Assembly (NCBI GenBank): GCA_963745205.1
Contig: CAVUWX010000014.1
Coordinates: 1 to 64,000, forward strand
Length of the DNA stretch: 64,000 nucleotides
Source of the DNA: Hyphomicrobium_A sp963745205
GTDB taxonomy: Bacteria > Pseudomonadota > Alphaproteobacteria > Rhizobiales > Hyphomicrobiaceae
Reading direction: 5' to 3'
The notes beneath the pieces were generated by a model, which worked only from the letters and a program-made list of their open reading frames with translations, was not told the DNA's origin and ran no database searches. The position numbers and the translations under genes are program-made. This document shows, piece by piece, positions 8,872-17,048 of this stretch (its first letter is position 1; the number at the start of each line of letters is the position of its first letter).

Positions 8872-10122
8872 GTGCTCCGAGCATCGCTTTGCTTCCTTGT
8901 TGTCTCCTTCGACCTTATCGCCCGGTTCTCCCCCGTTGCGGCCGAGACATTCAAATGGCTGCAGCTTGGGCCGAGCGGGTTGGAAGCGCGCGTTATTACC
9001 GATGCGCCGGGCTGCCCCACCGTGCAGCTCGACGAGACTGAAACGAGCATGACCGTGCGCGCGTCTCCAGGCGAGACGTTTCCCGTCACGGTATGTGCGG
9101 CGCCCATTCCCGCGAGCGTGCACTCGGTGGCCATCGCCGGCGTTTCCCTCGCGTCGCCTCCAGTTACCGATCCCAAACGGATTGCCGTGATCGGCGATAC
9201 GGGCTGCAGGCTCAAGGGCGATCACATTCAGGCTTGTGACGATCCCGCCCAATGGCCGTTTGCCGCGATCGCGGAGGCCATTGCACGCCAGAAGCCCGAT
9301 CTCGTGGTCCACGTGGGAGACTACTATTACCGTGAGGCGCCGTGTCCGGCTGCCGTCGCCGGCTGCGCTGGAAGCCCTTTCGGAGACAACTGGCCCGTCT
9401 GGCGCGCAGATTTTTTCGCGGCCGCGGATCCACTACTGAAGGTCGCACCTTGGGTCTTCGTGCGCGGCAATCATGAAGTCTGCAGCCGCGGCGGGGAAGG
9501 CTGGAACCGGATGCTTGCTCCCTATGCCTTCGACGCTGCCGCAATTTGCAAGACAAACGAAGACCCCTATGTCGTCAAGTTTGCAGGCTTGACCCTCGCG
9601 GTCATGGATGTCTCCAAGGCCAAGGAGGACGAACTAGACGAGGCACAGGCTCAGATCTACCGCGCGCAATATTCAGCTCTCGCGACAATGACCAGCGGAC
9701 CGACGTGGGTGCTTCAGCACCGGCCGATCTGGAGCCCTGGTGTGGAATTCGCCGGCCACTTTCTCGGTGACAACAAAACGCTGGCCTCCGCAGCGACCGG
9801 CGTGATCCCAAGCAACGTCATGCTGATCTTGTCGGGCCACCACCATCTGTTTCAGACGCTGACCTACGAATCCGATCTGCCTGTCCAGATCGTGGCGGGG
9901 AACGGCGGGGACTTTCTCAACCCTGGTTCTCCGACTGACCCTGCGGGGTGGGTCATCAATGGCGTCAAGGTCAAGAGCGGCATCGATCTGCCGGGATCGT
10001 TCGGTTTTTCCATCCTCGAGAAGCAGAGCCAAGGTTGGCGCCTGACGAACTTCGACACGCTGGGTCAGCCTCACCAATCCTGCTTGATCGACGGACGGTC
10101 GGCCAATTGCGTCGCAAAGTGA
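8872..10122 (+). CDS. Secreted calcineurin-like metallophosphoesterase
   Basis: The signal peptide is followed by a metallophosphoesterase domain with the classic metal-binding series: IGDTGC (D), HVGDYYY (GD), VRGNHEVCS (GNHE), LQHRPIW (H) and SGHHHLFQTL (GHxH). The enzyme should hydrolyse phosphomonoesters or diesters outside the cytoplasm; paired Cys residues fit an exported protein. GTG 8872 is chosen because GGGAGA lies 8-9 bases upstream and it gives a proper signal peptide; a TTG at 8815 is the long alternative. The gene is less GC-rich than recJ. It sits between recJ and a copied recJ tail, so it looks like an acquired insertion. The natural substrate is unknown. Confidence 0.88.
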   Translation: MLRASLCFLVVSFDLIARFSPVAAETFKWLQLGPSGLEARVITDAPGCPTVQLDETETSMTVRASPGETFPVTVCAAPIPASVHSVAIAGVSLASPPVTDPKRIAVIGDTGCRLKGDHIQACDDPAQWPFAAIAEAIARQKPDLVVHVGDYYYREAPCPAAVAGCAGSPFGDNWPVWRADFFAAADPLLKVAPWVFVRGNHEVCSRGGEGWNRMLAPYAFDAAAICKTNEDPYVVKFAGLTLAVMDVSKAKEDELDEAQAQIYRAQYSALATMTSGPTWVLQHRPIWSPGVEFAGHFLGDNKTLASAATGVIPSNVMLILSGHHHLFQTLTYESDLPVQIVAGNGGDFLNPGSPTDPAGWVINGVKVKSGIDLPGSFGFSILEKQSQGWRLTNFDTLGQPHQSCLIDGRSANCVAK

Positions 10123-10194
10123 GGATGCGCCATTGCCGCCTCCGGCATTGGTCGCGGCGGCGAGTGTCGTGAAGGCTGCGCCGCAACGAGCGCT

Positions 10195-10245
10195 GCGAGC
10201 GCATCGAGCCGATGATCGAGGATGCCGCCGACCCGCGCAGCCAGC
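10195..10245 (+). pseudogene. Duplicated 3' end of recJ
   Basis: These 51 bases match 8634-8684 at the end of recJ with four mismatches and no gaps, in the same orientation. In frame they read ERIEPMIEDAADPRSQ against ERIELIIEDAADPRRQ in recJ. The stop codon of recJ is not preserved. The copy sits 75 bases upstream of tRNA-Glu and is not part of any other gene. It looks like the old recJ terminus left behind when the phosphoesterase segment was inserted, or the reverse. Confidence 0.7.
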
Positions 10246-10320
10246 CCCGAGGCGCGGGGTATTGCGGCAGGGAGGGTTGCTTGCGCGCACGGGAAAACGA
10301 CCCTATACCGTCGCGCCACC

Positions 10321-10396
10321 GGTCCCTTCGTCTATCGGTTAGGACGCGAGATTTTCAATCTTGAAAGACGGGTTCAGACTTCCGTAGGGACCGCCA
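10321..10396 (+). tRNA. tRNA-Glu (anticodon TTC) with an 8-base T loop
   Basis: A cloverleaf can be folded by eye. The acceptor GGTCCCT pairs with AGGGACC, followed by discriminator G and an encoded CCA. The D arm is GTCT/GGAC and the anticodon stem CGAGA/TCTTG has one G-T pair. The loop TTTTCAA gives anticodon TTC, reading GAA and GAG. The T arm is ACGGG/TCCGT with a loop of eight bases, TTCAGACT, where seven are standard. Dropping one A would give the usual TTCGACT. Total length is 76 rather than the usual 75. It lies directly upstream of an integrase gene, a common arrangement for islands that use a tRNA as attachment site. Confidence 0.88.
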
Positions 10397-10491
10397 TGAT
10401 TTTGCTGGTCCTTTTCAAGTTTTCCTGTCCGTTTGGCGGTCTGTTTCTCACTCTGTTTCTCACTTGTTGTTCTCTGACGGTTCACGGGTCA

Positions 10492-11535
10492 TCATTTGCG
10501 CCTCGACTGGAGCTTGATGATCGCGGCGTTCGCCTGCTGCTTCTTGCTCGCGTCTTTCGTGTACTCCTCGACCATACGCGTCGTCCGGTGGCCGGTGATC
10601 GATCTGATCTCGCTCTCGCTGCACCCCAACTCGGCAAGTCGCCGTGCAGCGCACTTGCGCAGGCCGTGCAACACGCAGTCGTCAGGCAGTCCGGCATCGT
10701 TGATCGCCTCGGCGAACCACGCCCCGTAATAGATCGGGTCGAACGCCTTACCTTTTGACGTCGTCAGCAGGCTCATGTGGTCCTGGTTGCCACGCGCCAA
10801 CTCGGCCGCGAGCTCCACATGTTCCGGTATCCACAGCGACTCGCCGGTCTTTTGCTGCAGAACCTGGATGGTGCCGCCGCTGCGATGCGCGCGTGTCATC
10901 GCAACCTGATCGGCTTTGCGCTGGCCGGTGTAGAGGGCAATCGCGTAGGCACGGCGCTGCATTGTGCCTGGTACCCATCGCGCCTCGAACTGCGCGCACT
11001 CCTCATCGGTCCACGAGCGATACTCGCCGCCCTTCAGTTCCTTGATACGCGCTGCTGGGTTGACCTCGAGGATCTCCTCCTCGACCGCGAAGTAGAGGAC
11101 GATCTTGAGCAGCCGCAGCACATTGTTGGCGGCAGCGGGCGTTTCGGCACGGGCATCACGCATCTTGCGAATGTGCCGCTTGCGCAGGTTGCGCAGGGAT
11201 TTGTGGCCGTGTTCGATGCTCAGCTGATCGAGCACGCGGCGATAGATTTCCTGCGTGCTGTCGGCTTTCTCCTTGAAAACAGCCGAGTCCAGGTAGTCGC
11301 GCACCAGGGCGCCGAATGAGCCGGTCAGGAAGTTACGCCGGTCATCCACCGGCTGCACGGTGTCGCCGCCCTGCTCGACGCTGCGCAACAGCGCGTGATA
11401 CCGCCCCATGAACTCCTCGGACATGGGCGCTCCTGGCAGGCGCTCCAGGCGGCGGTTGCGCCGGAAATAGTAGTATTTCGATGCCCCGTGGCGATCGCGC
11501 TTGATGTTGATATAGCGCAGCGTCACTTCGGCCAT
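10492..11535 (-). CDS. Tyrosine recombinase (phage/island integrase)
   Basis: 347-residue site-specific recombinase. An N-terminal DNA-binding/SAM-like region covers about residues 70-160. The catalytic domain carries Arg206 (LYTGQRKAD), Lys229 (QQKTG), His290-x-x-Arg293 (LHGLRKC), His316 (ITGHRT) and nucleophile Tyr325 (EEYTKD), so all key residues are present. ATG 11535 is chosen over 11556 because AGGTGGGG precedes it and it avoids overlap with the upstream remnant. The gene points toward tRNA-Glu about 95 bases away, as expected for an integrase next to its attachment site. The neighbouring small gene upstream is broken by a transposase fragment. Confidence 0.93.
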   Translation of the reverse strand: MAEVTLRYINIKRDRHGASKYYYFRRNRRLERLPGAPMSEEFMGRYHALLRSVEQGGDTVQPVDDRRNFLTGSFGALVRDYLDSAVFKEKADSTQEIYRRVLDQLSIEHGHKSLRNLRKRHIRKMRDARAETPAAANNVLRLLKIVLYFAVEEEILEVNPAARIKELKGGEYRSWTDEECAQFEARWVPGTMQRRAYAIALYTGQRKADQVAMTRAHRSGGTIQVLQQKTGESLWIPEHVELAAELARGNQDHMSLLTTSKGKAFDPIYYGAWFAEAINDAGLPDDCVLHGLRKCAARRLAELGCSESEIRSITGHRTTRMVEEYTKDASKKQQANAAIIKLQSRRK

Positions 11536-11543
11536 GGCCCCAC

Positions 11544-11641
11544 CTACGCGTCCCATTCGTCAAACTCCAAGTCTGCCACGGACGGGGGGCTGCCGGGAAC
11601 AATCAAAATCGTGCCGTCCGGCTCTATTCGGATGGCCCGTT
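11544..11641 (-). pseudogene. C-terminal remnant of a small gene normally preceding an integrase
   Basis: On the minus strand an open frame ends 8 bases before the integrase ATG. Its readable part begins QRAIRIEPDGTILIVPGS and ends in DEWDA, 32 codons before the TAG at 11544-11546. The I-E-P-D-G-T-I-x-I-V-P signature resembles small proteins encoded directly upstream of rhizobial tyrosine recombinases, possibly excisionases; that assignment is from memory of such neighbourhoods and is tentative. The 5' half is missing because the frame runs into the truncated transposase at about 11635-11641. Confidence 0.55.
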
Positions 11642-12268
11642 GTCTGAGAGCAGACGCGGCCGCCGTTCGACCTCGGCATGGTCGAGCCCCGAGGCTTGCA
11701 AAGCCAGCTCGAGCGTTGCGGTGACGTCGGCGGCGCTCATCGTCGTGCAGAGCTTCCAGGCGACGATGTAGCGAGAGAAGTCGTCGAGGACGGTGGAGAG
11801 ATAGAACCAGCCCCAGCCGGTGACCTTGAGGTAAGTGAAGTCGGTCTGCCAGAGCTGGTTGATCGCTGTCGTCGGGTTGGCGAAGCGATCGGCTGCCTTC
11901 ATGACGATGAAGGCCGGCGAGGTGACGAGCCCCTCGGCCTTCAAGATGCGATAGACGCTGGCTTCGGAGACGAAGGTCTTCTCGGCGTCGGTGAAGGCGA
12001 CGGCCACCTCTCGCGGCGAGAGCTCTGGCTCGTCCAGCGCCCGCTCGATAACCTTGTCGCGGATCTCTTGAGGGATGCGGTTCCAGATGCGTCTCGGCCG
12101 CGGCTTGCGGTCTTCCAGCGCATCAAGTCCACCCGCCGCATAGCGGTCGAGCCAGGCGTAGAACGTCGTCTTTGGGATGCCGATCTTGTCGAGGGTACGT
12201 CTGACCGGCAGGTGCGAGGTCTCGACGGTGCGGATGATTTCAAGCTTCTCGGACGCGAAGTATCTCAT
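11624..12268 (-). mobile_element. Truncated insertion-sequence DDE transposase
   Basis: From ATG 12266-12268 the frame encodes an N-terminal helix-turn-helix (PVRRTLDKIGIPKTTFYAWL), a linker, and the start of an rve integrase core. The first catalytic Asp is in WQTDFTYLKV and the second in LLSDNG. The frame stops two residues later, so the catalytic Glu and the rest of the core are missing. The fold fits the IS3-like transposases with an rve core; the exact family is not certain. The break joins the remnant small gene upstream of the integrase. No terminal inverted repeats could be assigned. The element should be inactive. Confidence 0.85.
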
Positions 12269-12537
12269 TCGATGTCCTCCCCCAGAGCCAAAGTCCACGG
12301 CGTTGATTGCGTGATGGCGCAGAGGGCGTCTGCCATCCGCGCCGACGCCGAGCAAGGAGGCCGAGCAAGGAGAGTGTGACCGATCTTAGCGATGGAAATC
12401 TGACGTCGAAAGATGCGCCGCGAGGCAGAGGCTTGCCTCCAAAGGGCTGATGAAAAGCAATGAGCCCCGGATTTTCACCGGGCACTGGCCTCAAAGCCTC
12501 AGCCCAAAAAGCTTGAGTCTCGGCCGCAAGAGCGCCT
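12269..12537. other. Region upstream of the truncated transposase, no gene recognised
   Basis: These 269 bases precede the transposase start and should contain the left end of the insertion sequence. Short imperfect inverted repeats are visible, for example GAGGCA and TGCCTC at about 12421-12438. No open frame with a start and ribosome binding site was found. Confidence 0.3.
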
Positions 12538-12765
12538 TTACAGAAGCGAACGGCGAGATATTCCAGAGGCAGCAAAGGCCACGAATTCGACAACCAAAAC
12601 TCCTGAGAAAATGTCGTGATAGGAGTGGGAGCTCCCGACCATTAGGTCTAGAGCGTAGAAGCCAACCACCACGGGCGCCGCAACTACTGCTGCCAGCACA
12701 AAAGCTGTTGCAATCTTGACGGCCCAATCCGCTAATCGCGGTGCAAGGGCTAATAACTTACGCAT
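12538..12765 (-). CDS. Small two-helix membrane protein
   Basis: A 75-residue protein from ATG 12765, with GGAG eight bases upstream. It has two hydrophobic segments: IATAFVLAAVVAAPVVVGFY and, after a short Ser/His loop, FSGVLVVEFVAFAASG. A basic N-terminus suggests the start is inside the cell. No family is recognised. It lies between mobile-element debris and the SRAP gene and could be island cargo or a resident orphan. Confidence 0.55.
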   Translation of the reverse strand: MRKLLALAPRLADWAVKIATAFVLAAVVAAPVVVGFYALDLMVGSSHSYHDIFSGVLVVEFVAFAASGISRRSLL

Positions 12766-13068
12766 ACGCCATTCTCCACTTAAACACGGAGAATAACTTA
12801 TGGCTGGCGCAGTGTGACGGCAGCGGGAACGCCGGCCGTGGTCGGGCAACCAAAGACCTTGTCGCCGTTGAGGAGCGGATAGGTGCGGTACCTCGCCAGG
12901 CGCCAGCGCGTCGGCGGGCGCTGGTGACTGGGAGCACCACCTGATCAATGCAGCGAAAGGTGGCGGCGCGACTTCCAATGAACGAGCGTTGGAACTCCAC
13001 CGATTGGCTCTGACGCTGGTAGAAGCCGATGGTCGTTTCGTGATCGCTCAGCGCCGGATCTGAGCCTA
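12766..13068. other. Intergenic region, no convincing gene
   Basis: 303 bases between the small membrane protein and the SRAP gene. One plus-strand frame is open to a TGA just before 13065 and ends with LALTLVEADGRFVIAQRRI, which looks protein-like. It has no start codon with a ribosome binding site and its upstream part is low complexity, so it may be the end of a decayed gene. A promoter for the SRAP gene is presumably here but was not located. Confidence 0.3.
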
Positions 13069-13724
13069 ATGTGCAATCTCTACTCGATGACGCTCAACCG
13101 CGAGGCCATCCTCCGCCTGTTTCGGGTGTCTCACAATCGCGCCGCGGCCTACCAACCGCGGGATGCGATCTTTCCCGGCTATAAAGCGCCGGTCGAGCGC
13201 AAGGCCGCTGACGGAGAGCGCGAGCTCGTCGTGCTCAACTGGGGCTTCGTGCTTCTGCAGAAGGACAAGGCACCCAAGCGCGTCACCAATATCCGGGACG
13301 ACAAGGCACAGACCAAGTTCTGGAAGTCGTCGTTCGAACAACGCCGCTGCCTGGTGCCGGCGTCCTACTGTGAGCCCAAGGGCGAGAGGCCGGCGACGTG
13401 GCATTGGTTCTCGATCAATAGCGATGACGCCCGTCCTGTGTTCGCCTTCCCGGGGGTTTGGACGCGCTACAAGGGGCCGCTCAAGAAGAACGGCGAAAAT
13501 GTCGAGCAAGAGGTCTTCGCGTTCACGACCACCGAACCGAACGACTCACCGTCAGCATTAACCACGAGCGCATGCCCGTGCTGCTGTCGGACCCGGGCGA
13601 CTTCGCGACGTGGCTCTCGGGCTCGACAGAAGAGGCGTTCAAGCTCGCTCGCAGCTACGCGGCCGACCAGATGCGCATCGTGCAGTCGGGGTCCGAACGA
13701 AGGGATCTGCTGGAGGCGGCCTGA
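13069..13724 (+). CDS. SRAP-domain protein (YedK/HMCES-like), frameshifted
   Basis: SRAP proteins form a thiazolidine crosslink with abasic sites in single-stranded DNA and shield them. The essential Cys2 is present (MCNLYS), as are the core blocks LNWGFVLLQ, RRCLVPASYCEP and PVFAFPGVWTRY. The second half, TVSINHERMPVLLSDP with the catalytic His, is in another frame. The switch is near 13547, after FTTTEPND, and needs one extra base. Repaired length is about 217 residues, normal for the family. Without the repair the protein ends in an unrelated tail at 13824. A sequence error or a recent mutation are both possible. Confidence 0.88.
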
Positions 13725-13836
13725 GCAACGTCCTCGGCCCCACTGCTGTGCAGGGACCTTGCTGAACGTTCATTTGCCATCGATAGCCCGACGACGTAGT
13801 GAACTGATCGCGGCCCAAAAGTAAGGTTCACGCCTG

Positions 13837-15216
13837 ATGCGCAGAATGGGTTTTGCCTTCGCAGCGTTTCTGTTGATGCTCGTTCTTGCCTGCGCCACGA
13901 CCGTCCTCAACGTGTCGCGCAGCTACTCGGCGCCCTCGCAGAACTCGGAGTTTTACGGCCAGCTCGATCTCTTCGGCAATGTCCTTGAAGTGGTGCGCAG
14001 CAAATACGTTGAGCAGCCGGACGACGCCAAGCTGATCGAGAGCGCGCTCAACGGCATGCTTGCGGCGCTCGACCCGCACTCCGCCTATATGAACCCGAAG
14101 CAATATCGTGACCTGCAGACGCAAACTCGCGGCGAGTTCGGTGGGCTAGGACTCGAGGTCACGATGGAGAACGGCGTCGTCAAGGTGGTGTCTCCCATCG
14201 ACGACACGCCCGGCGCCAAGGCCGGCCTATTGGCCAATGACCTCATCACCCACATCGACAACGAGCAGATCGTCGGGCTCACGCTGGAACAGGCGGTCGA
14301 GAAGATGCGCGGTCCTGTCAACACGCCGATCACGCTCACGATCGTGCGCAAGGGCGTGGATGATCCGTTCGACGTCAAGGTGATGCGCGACATTATCCGC
14401 ATTAACCCCGTGAAGGCCCACAACGAGGGCGACGTCGCCTACATCAAGGTGACGGCCTTCAACGAGCAGACGCACGCCAACCTGGTCAAGGCCATCGACG
14501 AGGCCAAGAAGACGATTGGCAACAATCTCAAGGGCTACATCATCGATCTGCGCAACAACCCCGGCGGACTGCTCGATCAGGCCATCGCCGTATCCGACGA
14601 TTTCCTGGAGGATGGCGCCATCGTGATCACCAAGGGTCGCAATGCGGAGGAAACACAGCGAGCGAATGCCCACCCGGGAGACGAGACCGACGGCAAGAAG
14701 GTCGTCGTACTCATTAACGGCGGATCGGCCTCAGCCTCCGAGATTGTCGCCGGCGCACTGCATGACCAAAAGCGCGCGACCGTTATCGGCACGCGCTCAT
14801 TCGGCAAAGGCTCGGTGCAGACGATCATGCCGCTCGGCAGCAACGGTGCGATCCGGCTGACTACGGCGCGCTACTACACGCCGTCGGGCCGCTCGATCCA
14901 GGCCAAGGGTATCGATCCCGATATCGTCATCGAGGAACAGGTGCCTGACGACTTGAAGGCCAAACTTGCCGCCTACAAGCCTTATGGCGAAGCAAGCCTC
15001 CGCGGACATCTCAAGAACCCCGACGATAAGACGACGCAAGCGGGCAAGGATCCCGAGGAAGCTCTCGGCTCATCCGTCTACGTGCCCAAGGAGCCTGAAA
15101 AGGACACCCAGCTCCAGTATGCCCTGTCATTCCTGCGGGGAACGGCGACCGACGCCAAGACGGCCGGCGATCCCGGCAAGGTGCCCGAACCCGCAAAGAG
15201 CACGACGCCGAACTAA
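13837..15216 (+). CDS. ctpA: Carboxy-terminal processing protease CtpA (S41)
   Basis: 459-residue periplasmic serine protease with an N-terminal signal anchor (FAFAAFLLMLVLACATTVLN). A PDZ domain at about residues 100-180 contains GLGLEVTMENGVVKVVSP. In the peptidase core the catalytic Ser is in GGSASASEIVAG (about residue 300) and Lys in RSFGKGSVQT (about 323). The enzyme trims C-termini of envelope proteins or controls murein hydrolases. The C-terminal 70 residues are Pro/Lys-rich and variable. Murein hydrolase genes often precede ctpA in this order, but here the SRAP gene does. Confidence 0.95.
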   Translation: MRRMGFAFAAFLLMLVLACATTVLNVSRSYSAPSQNSEFYGQLDLFGNVLEVVRSKYVEQPDDAKLIESALNGMLAALDPHSAYMNPKQYRDLQTQTRGEFGGLGLEVTMENGVVKVVSPIDDTPGAKAGLLANDLITHIDNEQIVGLTLEQAVEKMRGPVNTPITLTIVRKGVDDPFDVKVMRDIIRINPVKAHNEGDVAYIKVTAFNEQTHANLVKAIDEAKKTIGNNLKGYIIDLRNNPGGLLDQAIAVSDDFLEDGAIVITKGRNAEETQRANAHPGDETDGKKVVVLINGGSASASEIVAGALHDQKRATVIGTRSFGKGSVQTIMPLGSNGAIRLTTARYYTPSGRSIQAKGIDPDIVIEEQVPDDLKAKLAAYKPYGEASLRGHLKNPDDKTTQAGKDPEEALGSSVYVPKEPEKDTQLQYALSFLRGTATDAKTAGDPGKVPEPAKSTTPN

Positions 15217-15590
15217 AAACGACGACACCCCGGACGTACGCGTGGTTGTCGGAGATGGAGCCGGGGTGGTTCGGTAGGCGCGCGATTGCGAACTGGCGAA
15301 GCGCTAATGCTGATAGACGCGCCGACGCGCTCGATAATAGCGCCGCGGGTGAGCCAAGCCCTGGCAGAACGCGCTATGGGTTCCGCTATAGAGCCGACTA
15401 GAACCCGACGCCCTTGAGGCTTCGTCCACTTCTCAGCTTCGCGAACGTACACCGCGACCATGGCCGAGGACTTGTGGCGGCAGTTCAGCATCGGCGTTGC
15501 CGTAGTGGCGCTTTTCTTTTGGCAAAGCGGGAACGAGCGCCGGGCAGTCCCCGTTATGTGCGCAACCACGCCGTGCGCCCCGGAGTACTC
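15217..15590. other. Intergenic region after ctpA
   Basis: 374 bases without a supported gene. Near the start, ACCCCGG at 15227-15233 can pair with CCGGGGT at 15261-15267 across a 27-base loop, a possible but weak ctpA terminator with no T tract. Open frames here lack ribosome binding sites. The next gene starts at 15591. Confidence 0.35.
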
Positions 15591-15902
15591 ATGCTCGATT
15601 TTATTGCTACCGTCTTTTTAGCTGGGTTGATGCTGATCCCTGCTGTGAACGTTCTCGTCGGTGTCGTTGGTGGAGGCGCGAGTTTTGGCGTGTCGGGGGC
15701 GCTGGTTGGGGGCTGCCTTGGAACAATCATCACATTAACGGAGGTTCAGTTCCGTTCATCGCGACTGCTCCCTGCTTCAGTTCTCGCCAACGGGTTTCTG
15801 ACTGGACACCATATGAGACAATCCGTGCGCGAGTTCAGCCAAGCCGCACTCCAATCAATAGTGGCGAAAGTCATATCCGTTCCGACCCGCTGGTTGGCTT
15901 AG
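15591..15902 (+). CDS. Small membrane protein of unknown function
   Basis: 103 residues from ATG 15591, preceded by CGGAG. The N-terminal half is hydrophobic and glycine-rich: FIATVFLAGLMLIPAVNVLV, then GGGASFGVSGALVGGCLGTI, probably two membrane segments. The C-terminal half is polar. A longer upstream extension exists but has no ribosome binding site. The stop overlaps a GTG start candidate of the following lipoprotein gene, so the two may be co-translated. Confidence 0.5.
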   Translation: MLDFIATVFLAGLMLIPAVNVLVGVVGGGASFGVSGALVGGCLGTIITLTEVQFRSSRLLPASVLANGFLTGHHMRQSVREFSQAALQSIVAKVISVPTRWLA

Positions 15903-15922
15903 TGCGCACCAGAAGCCGCGCG

Positions 15923-16204
15923 ATGCGATTACCATTGACGATAGCCTCGGCACTTTGCGTTGCCGTCGGCGGATGCGCCATAATCACCGAACGCAGCTCG
16001 CTGGGATATGGCGACTACGTCGCGCTAAGCTGCGACCAGCTTGGGCAAGAGGCAGTGCGTCTCATGCGCGAAGCTTCCGATCGCAGTGAACACATACTGC
16101 AAAACGATCCGGATCGGCGGGACAAAGCCCGCCAACAGCTCAGGCTTGTAAGGCAGGCGAGCACCGAAAAAGGCTGCGCGGCTGTTGGGTCGGGACGAAC
16201 CTGA
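15923..16204 (+). CDS. Small putative lipoprotein
   Basis: A 93-residue protein whose N-terminus LTIASALCVAVGGCA has a typical signal peptide ending in a lipobox (V-G-G-C), predicting a lipid-anchored envelope protein. The mature part is polar and contains SCDQLGQEAVRLMREASDRS, probably helical. A GTG at 15902, overlapping the preceding stop, is an alternative start adding seven residues. Function unknown. Similar small lipoproteins are common in Hyphomicrobiales, but no family name can be given. Confidence 0.6.
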   Translation: MRLPLTIASALCVAVGGCAIITERSSLGYGDYVALSCDQLGQEAVRLMREASDRSEHILQNDPDRRDKARQQLRLVRQASTEKGCAAVGSGRT

Positions 16205-16220
16205 CCCTGAGAGGTCCCCA

Positions 16221-16802
16221 TCACTCCCACACACCCTCAAACCGCCGCGCGGCGACACGTGTGTAGCGGCTGGTGTGCTTGGGATCGCGGTGGCCGAGCC
16301 AGTCCTGGATCAGTCGGAAGTCCTGCCCGCGGTTGGCGAGGGCATAGCCGCAGGAGTGGCGCAGCATGTGCGGGTGGACGTGGCCGAGGCCTGCCCGCTT
16401 GCCGGCGGCCGCGATGATGTGATTGACCGCCCGCCGTACCATCTGACATTCACGCTCAGAAACGAACAGCCAGGGTAGCTTGTCCACACGCATGGCGAGG
16501 TAGCGCTTCAAGGCGCGCAACTCATCGCCAGCCAGCGGCTGCTCGGTATTGAGCGAGCCCTTCGCTCGCTTGACCCAGAGACGGGCCTCCTTCAGGTTCA
16601 CGTCGGCACGCTTGAGGCCAACCGCCTCCGACACCCGAAGCCCGTGCCGGTAGGTCAGCAAGAGCAGGGCGTGGTCACGCTCGCCGTGCCGCCCTTCTTT
16701 GGCGGCCTCTAGGAGGCGCTCCACCTCACCCGGATCGAGGTAGTTTTTCGAGCGCTCATGAGCATCAGTCGCGTCACTTGTCACCTTTTGCCGCTTGGAC
16801 AT
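16221..16802 (-). CDS. Catalytic-domain-only tyrosine recombinase
   Basis: 193 residues from ATG 16802, which is preceded by GGAGGAG; a longer frame to 16853 lacks one. It consists of almost only the tyrosine-recombinase catalytic domain: Arg56 (RHGLRVSE), Lys81 (VKRAKGS), His145-x-x-Arg148 (HMLRHS), His171 (WLGHRD) and Tyr180 (TSRYTR). The N-terminal core-binding domain of XerC/D-type integrases is absent, as in FimB/FimE-type invertases and similar short recombinases. It may act on a nearby inversion or integration site, but no matching inverted repeat was found. Confidence 0.9.
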   Translation of the reverse strand: MSKRQKVTSDATDAHERSKNYLDPGEVERLLEAAKEGRHGERDHALLLLTYRHGLRVSEAVGLKRADVNLKEARLWVKRAKGSLNTEQPLAGDELRALKRYLAMRVDKLPWLFVSERECQMVRRAVNHIIAAAGKRAGLGHVHPHMLRHSCGYALANRGQDFRLIQDWLGHRDPKHTSRYTRVAARRFEGVWE

Positions 16803-17048
16803 GCTGATTGGCTCCTCCGAAACCTCAATGTTCATCGGAAAGCAGCATATCATACTTGTCTCAAAGCGCGCCCTCTGTGACGAGTGCGGTAGGTTGACTC
16901 AAGCAAGCGTTTGTCGCCAGATTTGTGGTTGAGGCGACCATCGCTGCTAGGTGCGCGCGCAAATCTTGAGCCTGGCAGTACCAGCCCAGCTCCCCGGTTT
17001 TGAGGATGGCCGCCTCGCTTACCCTTAGTACTGTAGGCACCGACTGGG

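Noticed and set aside
10400..13060. Second attachment site for the tRNA-Glu-linked integrase
   Set aside because: No copy of the tRNA 3' end was found on either strand within the region scanned by eye.
12830..13065. Plus-strand frame ending LALTLVEADGRFVIAQRRI
   Set aside because: The end looks protein-like but there is no start codon with a ribosome site and the first part is low complexity.
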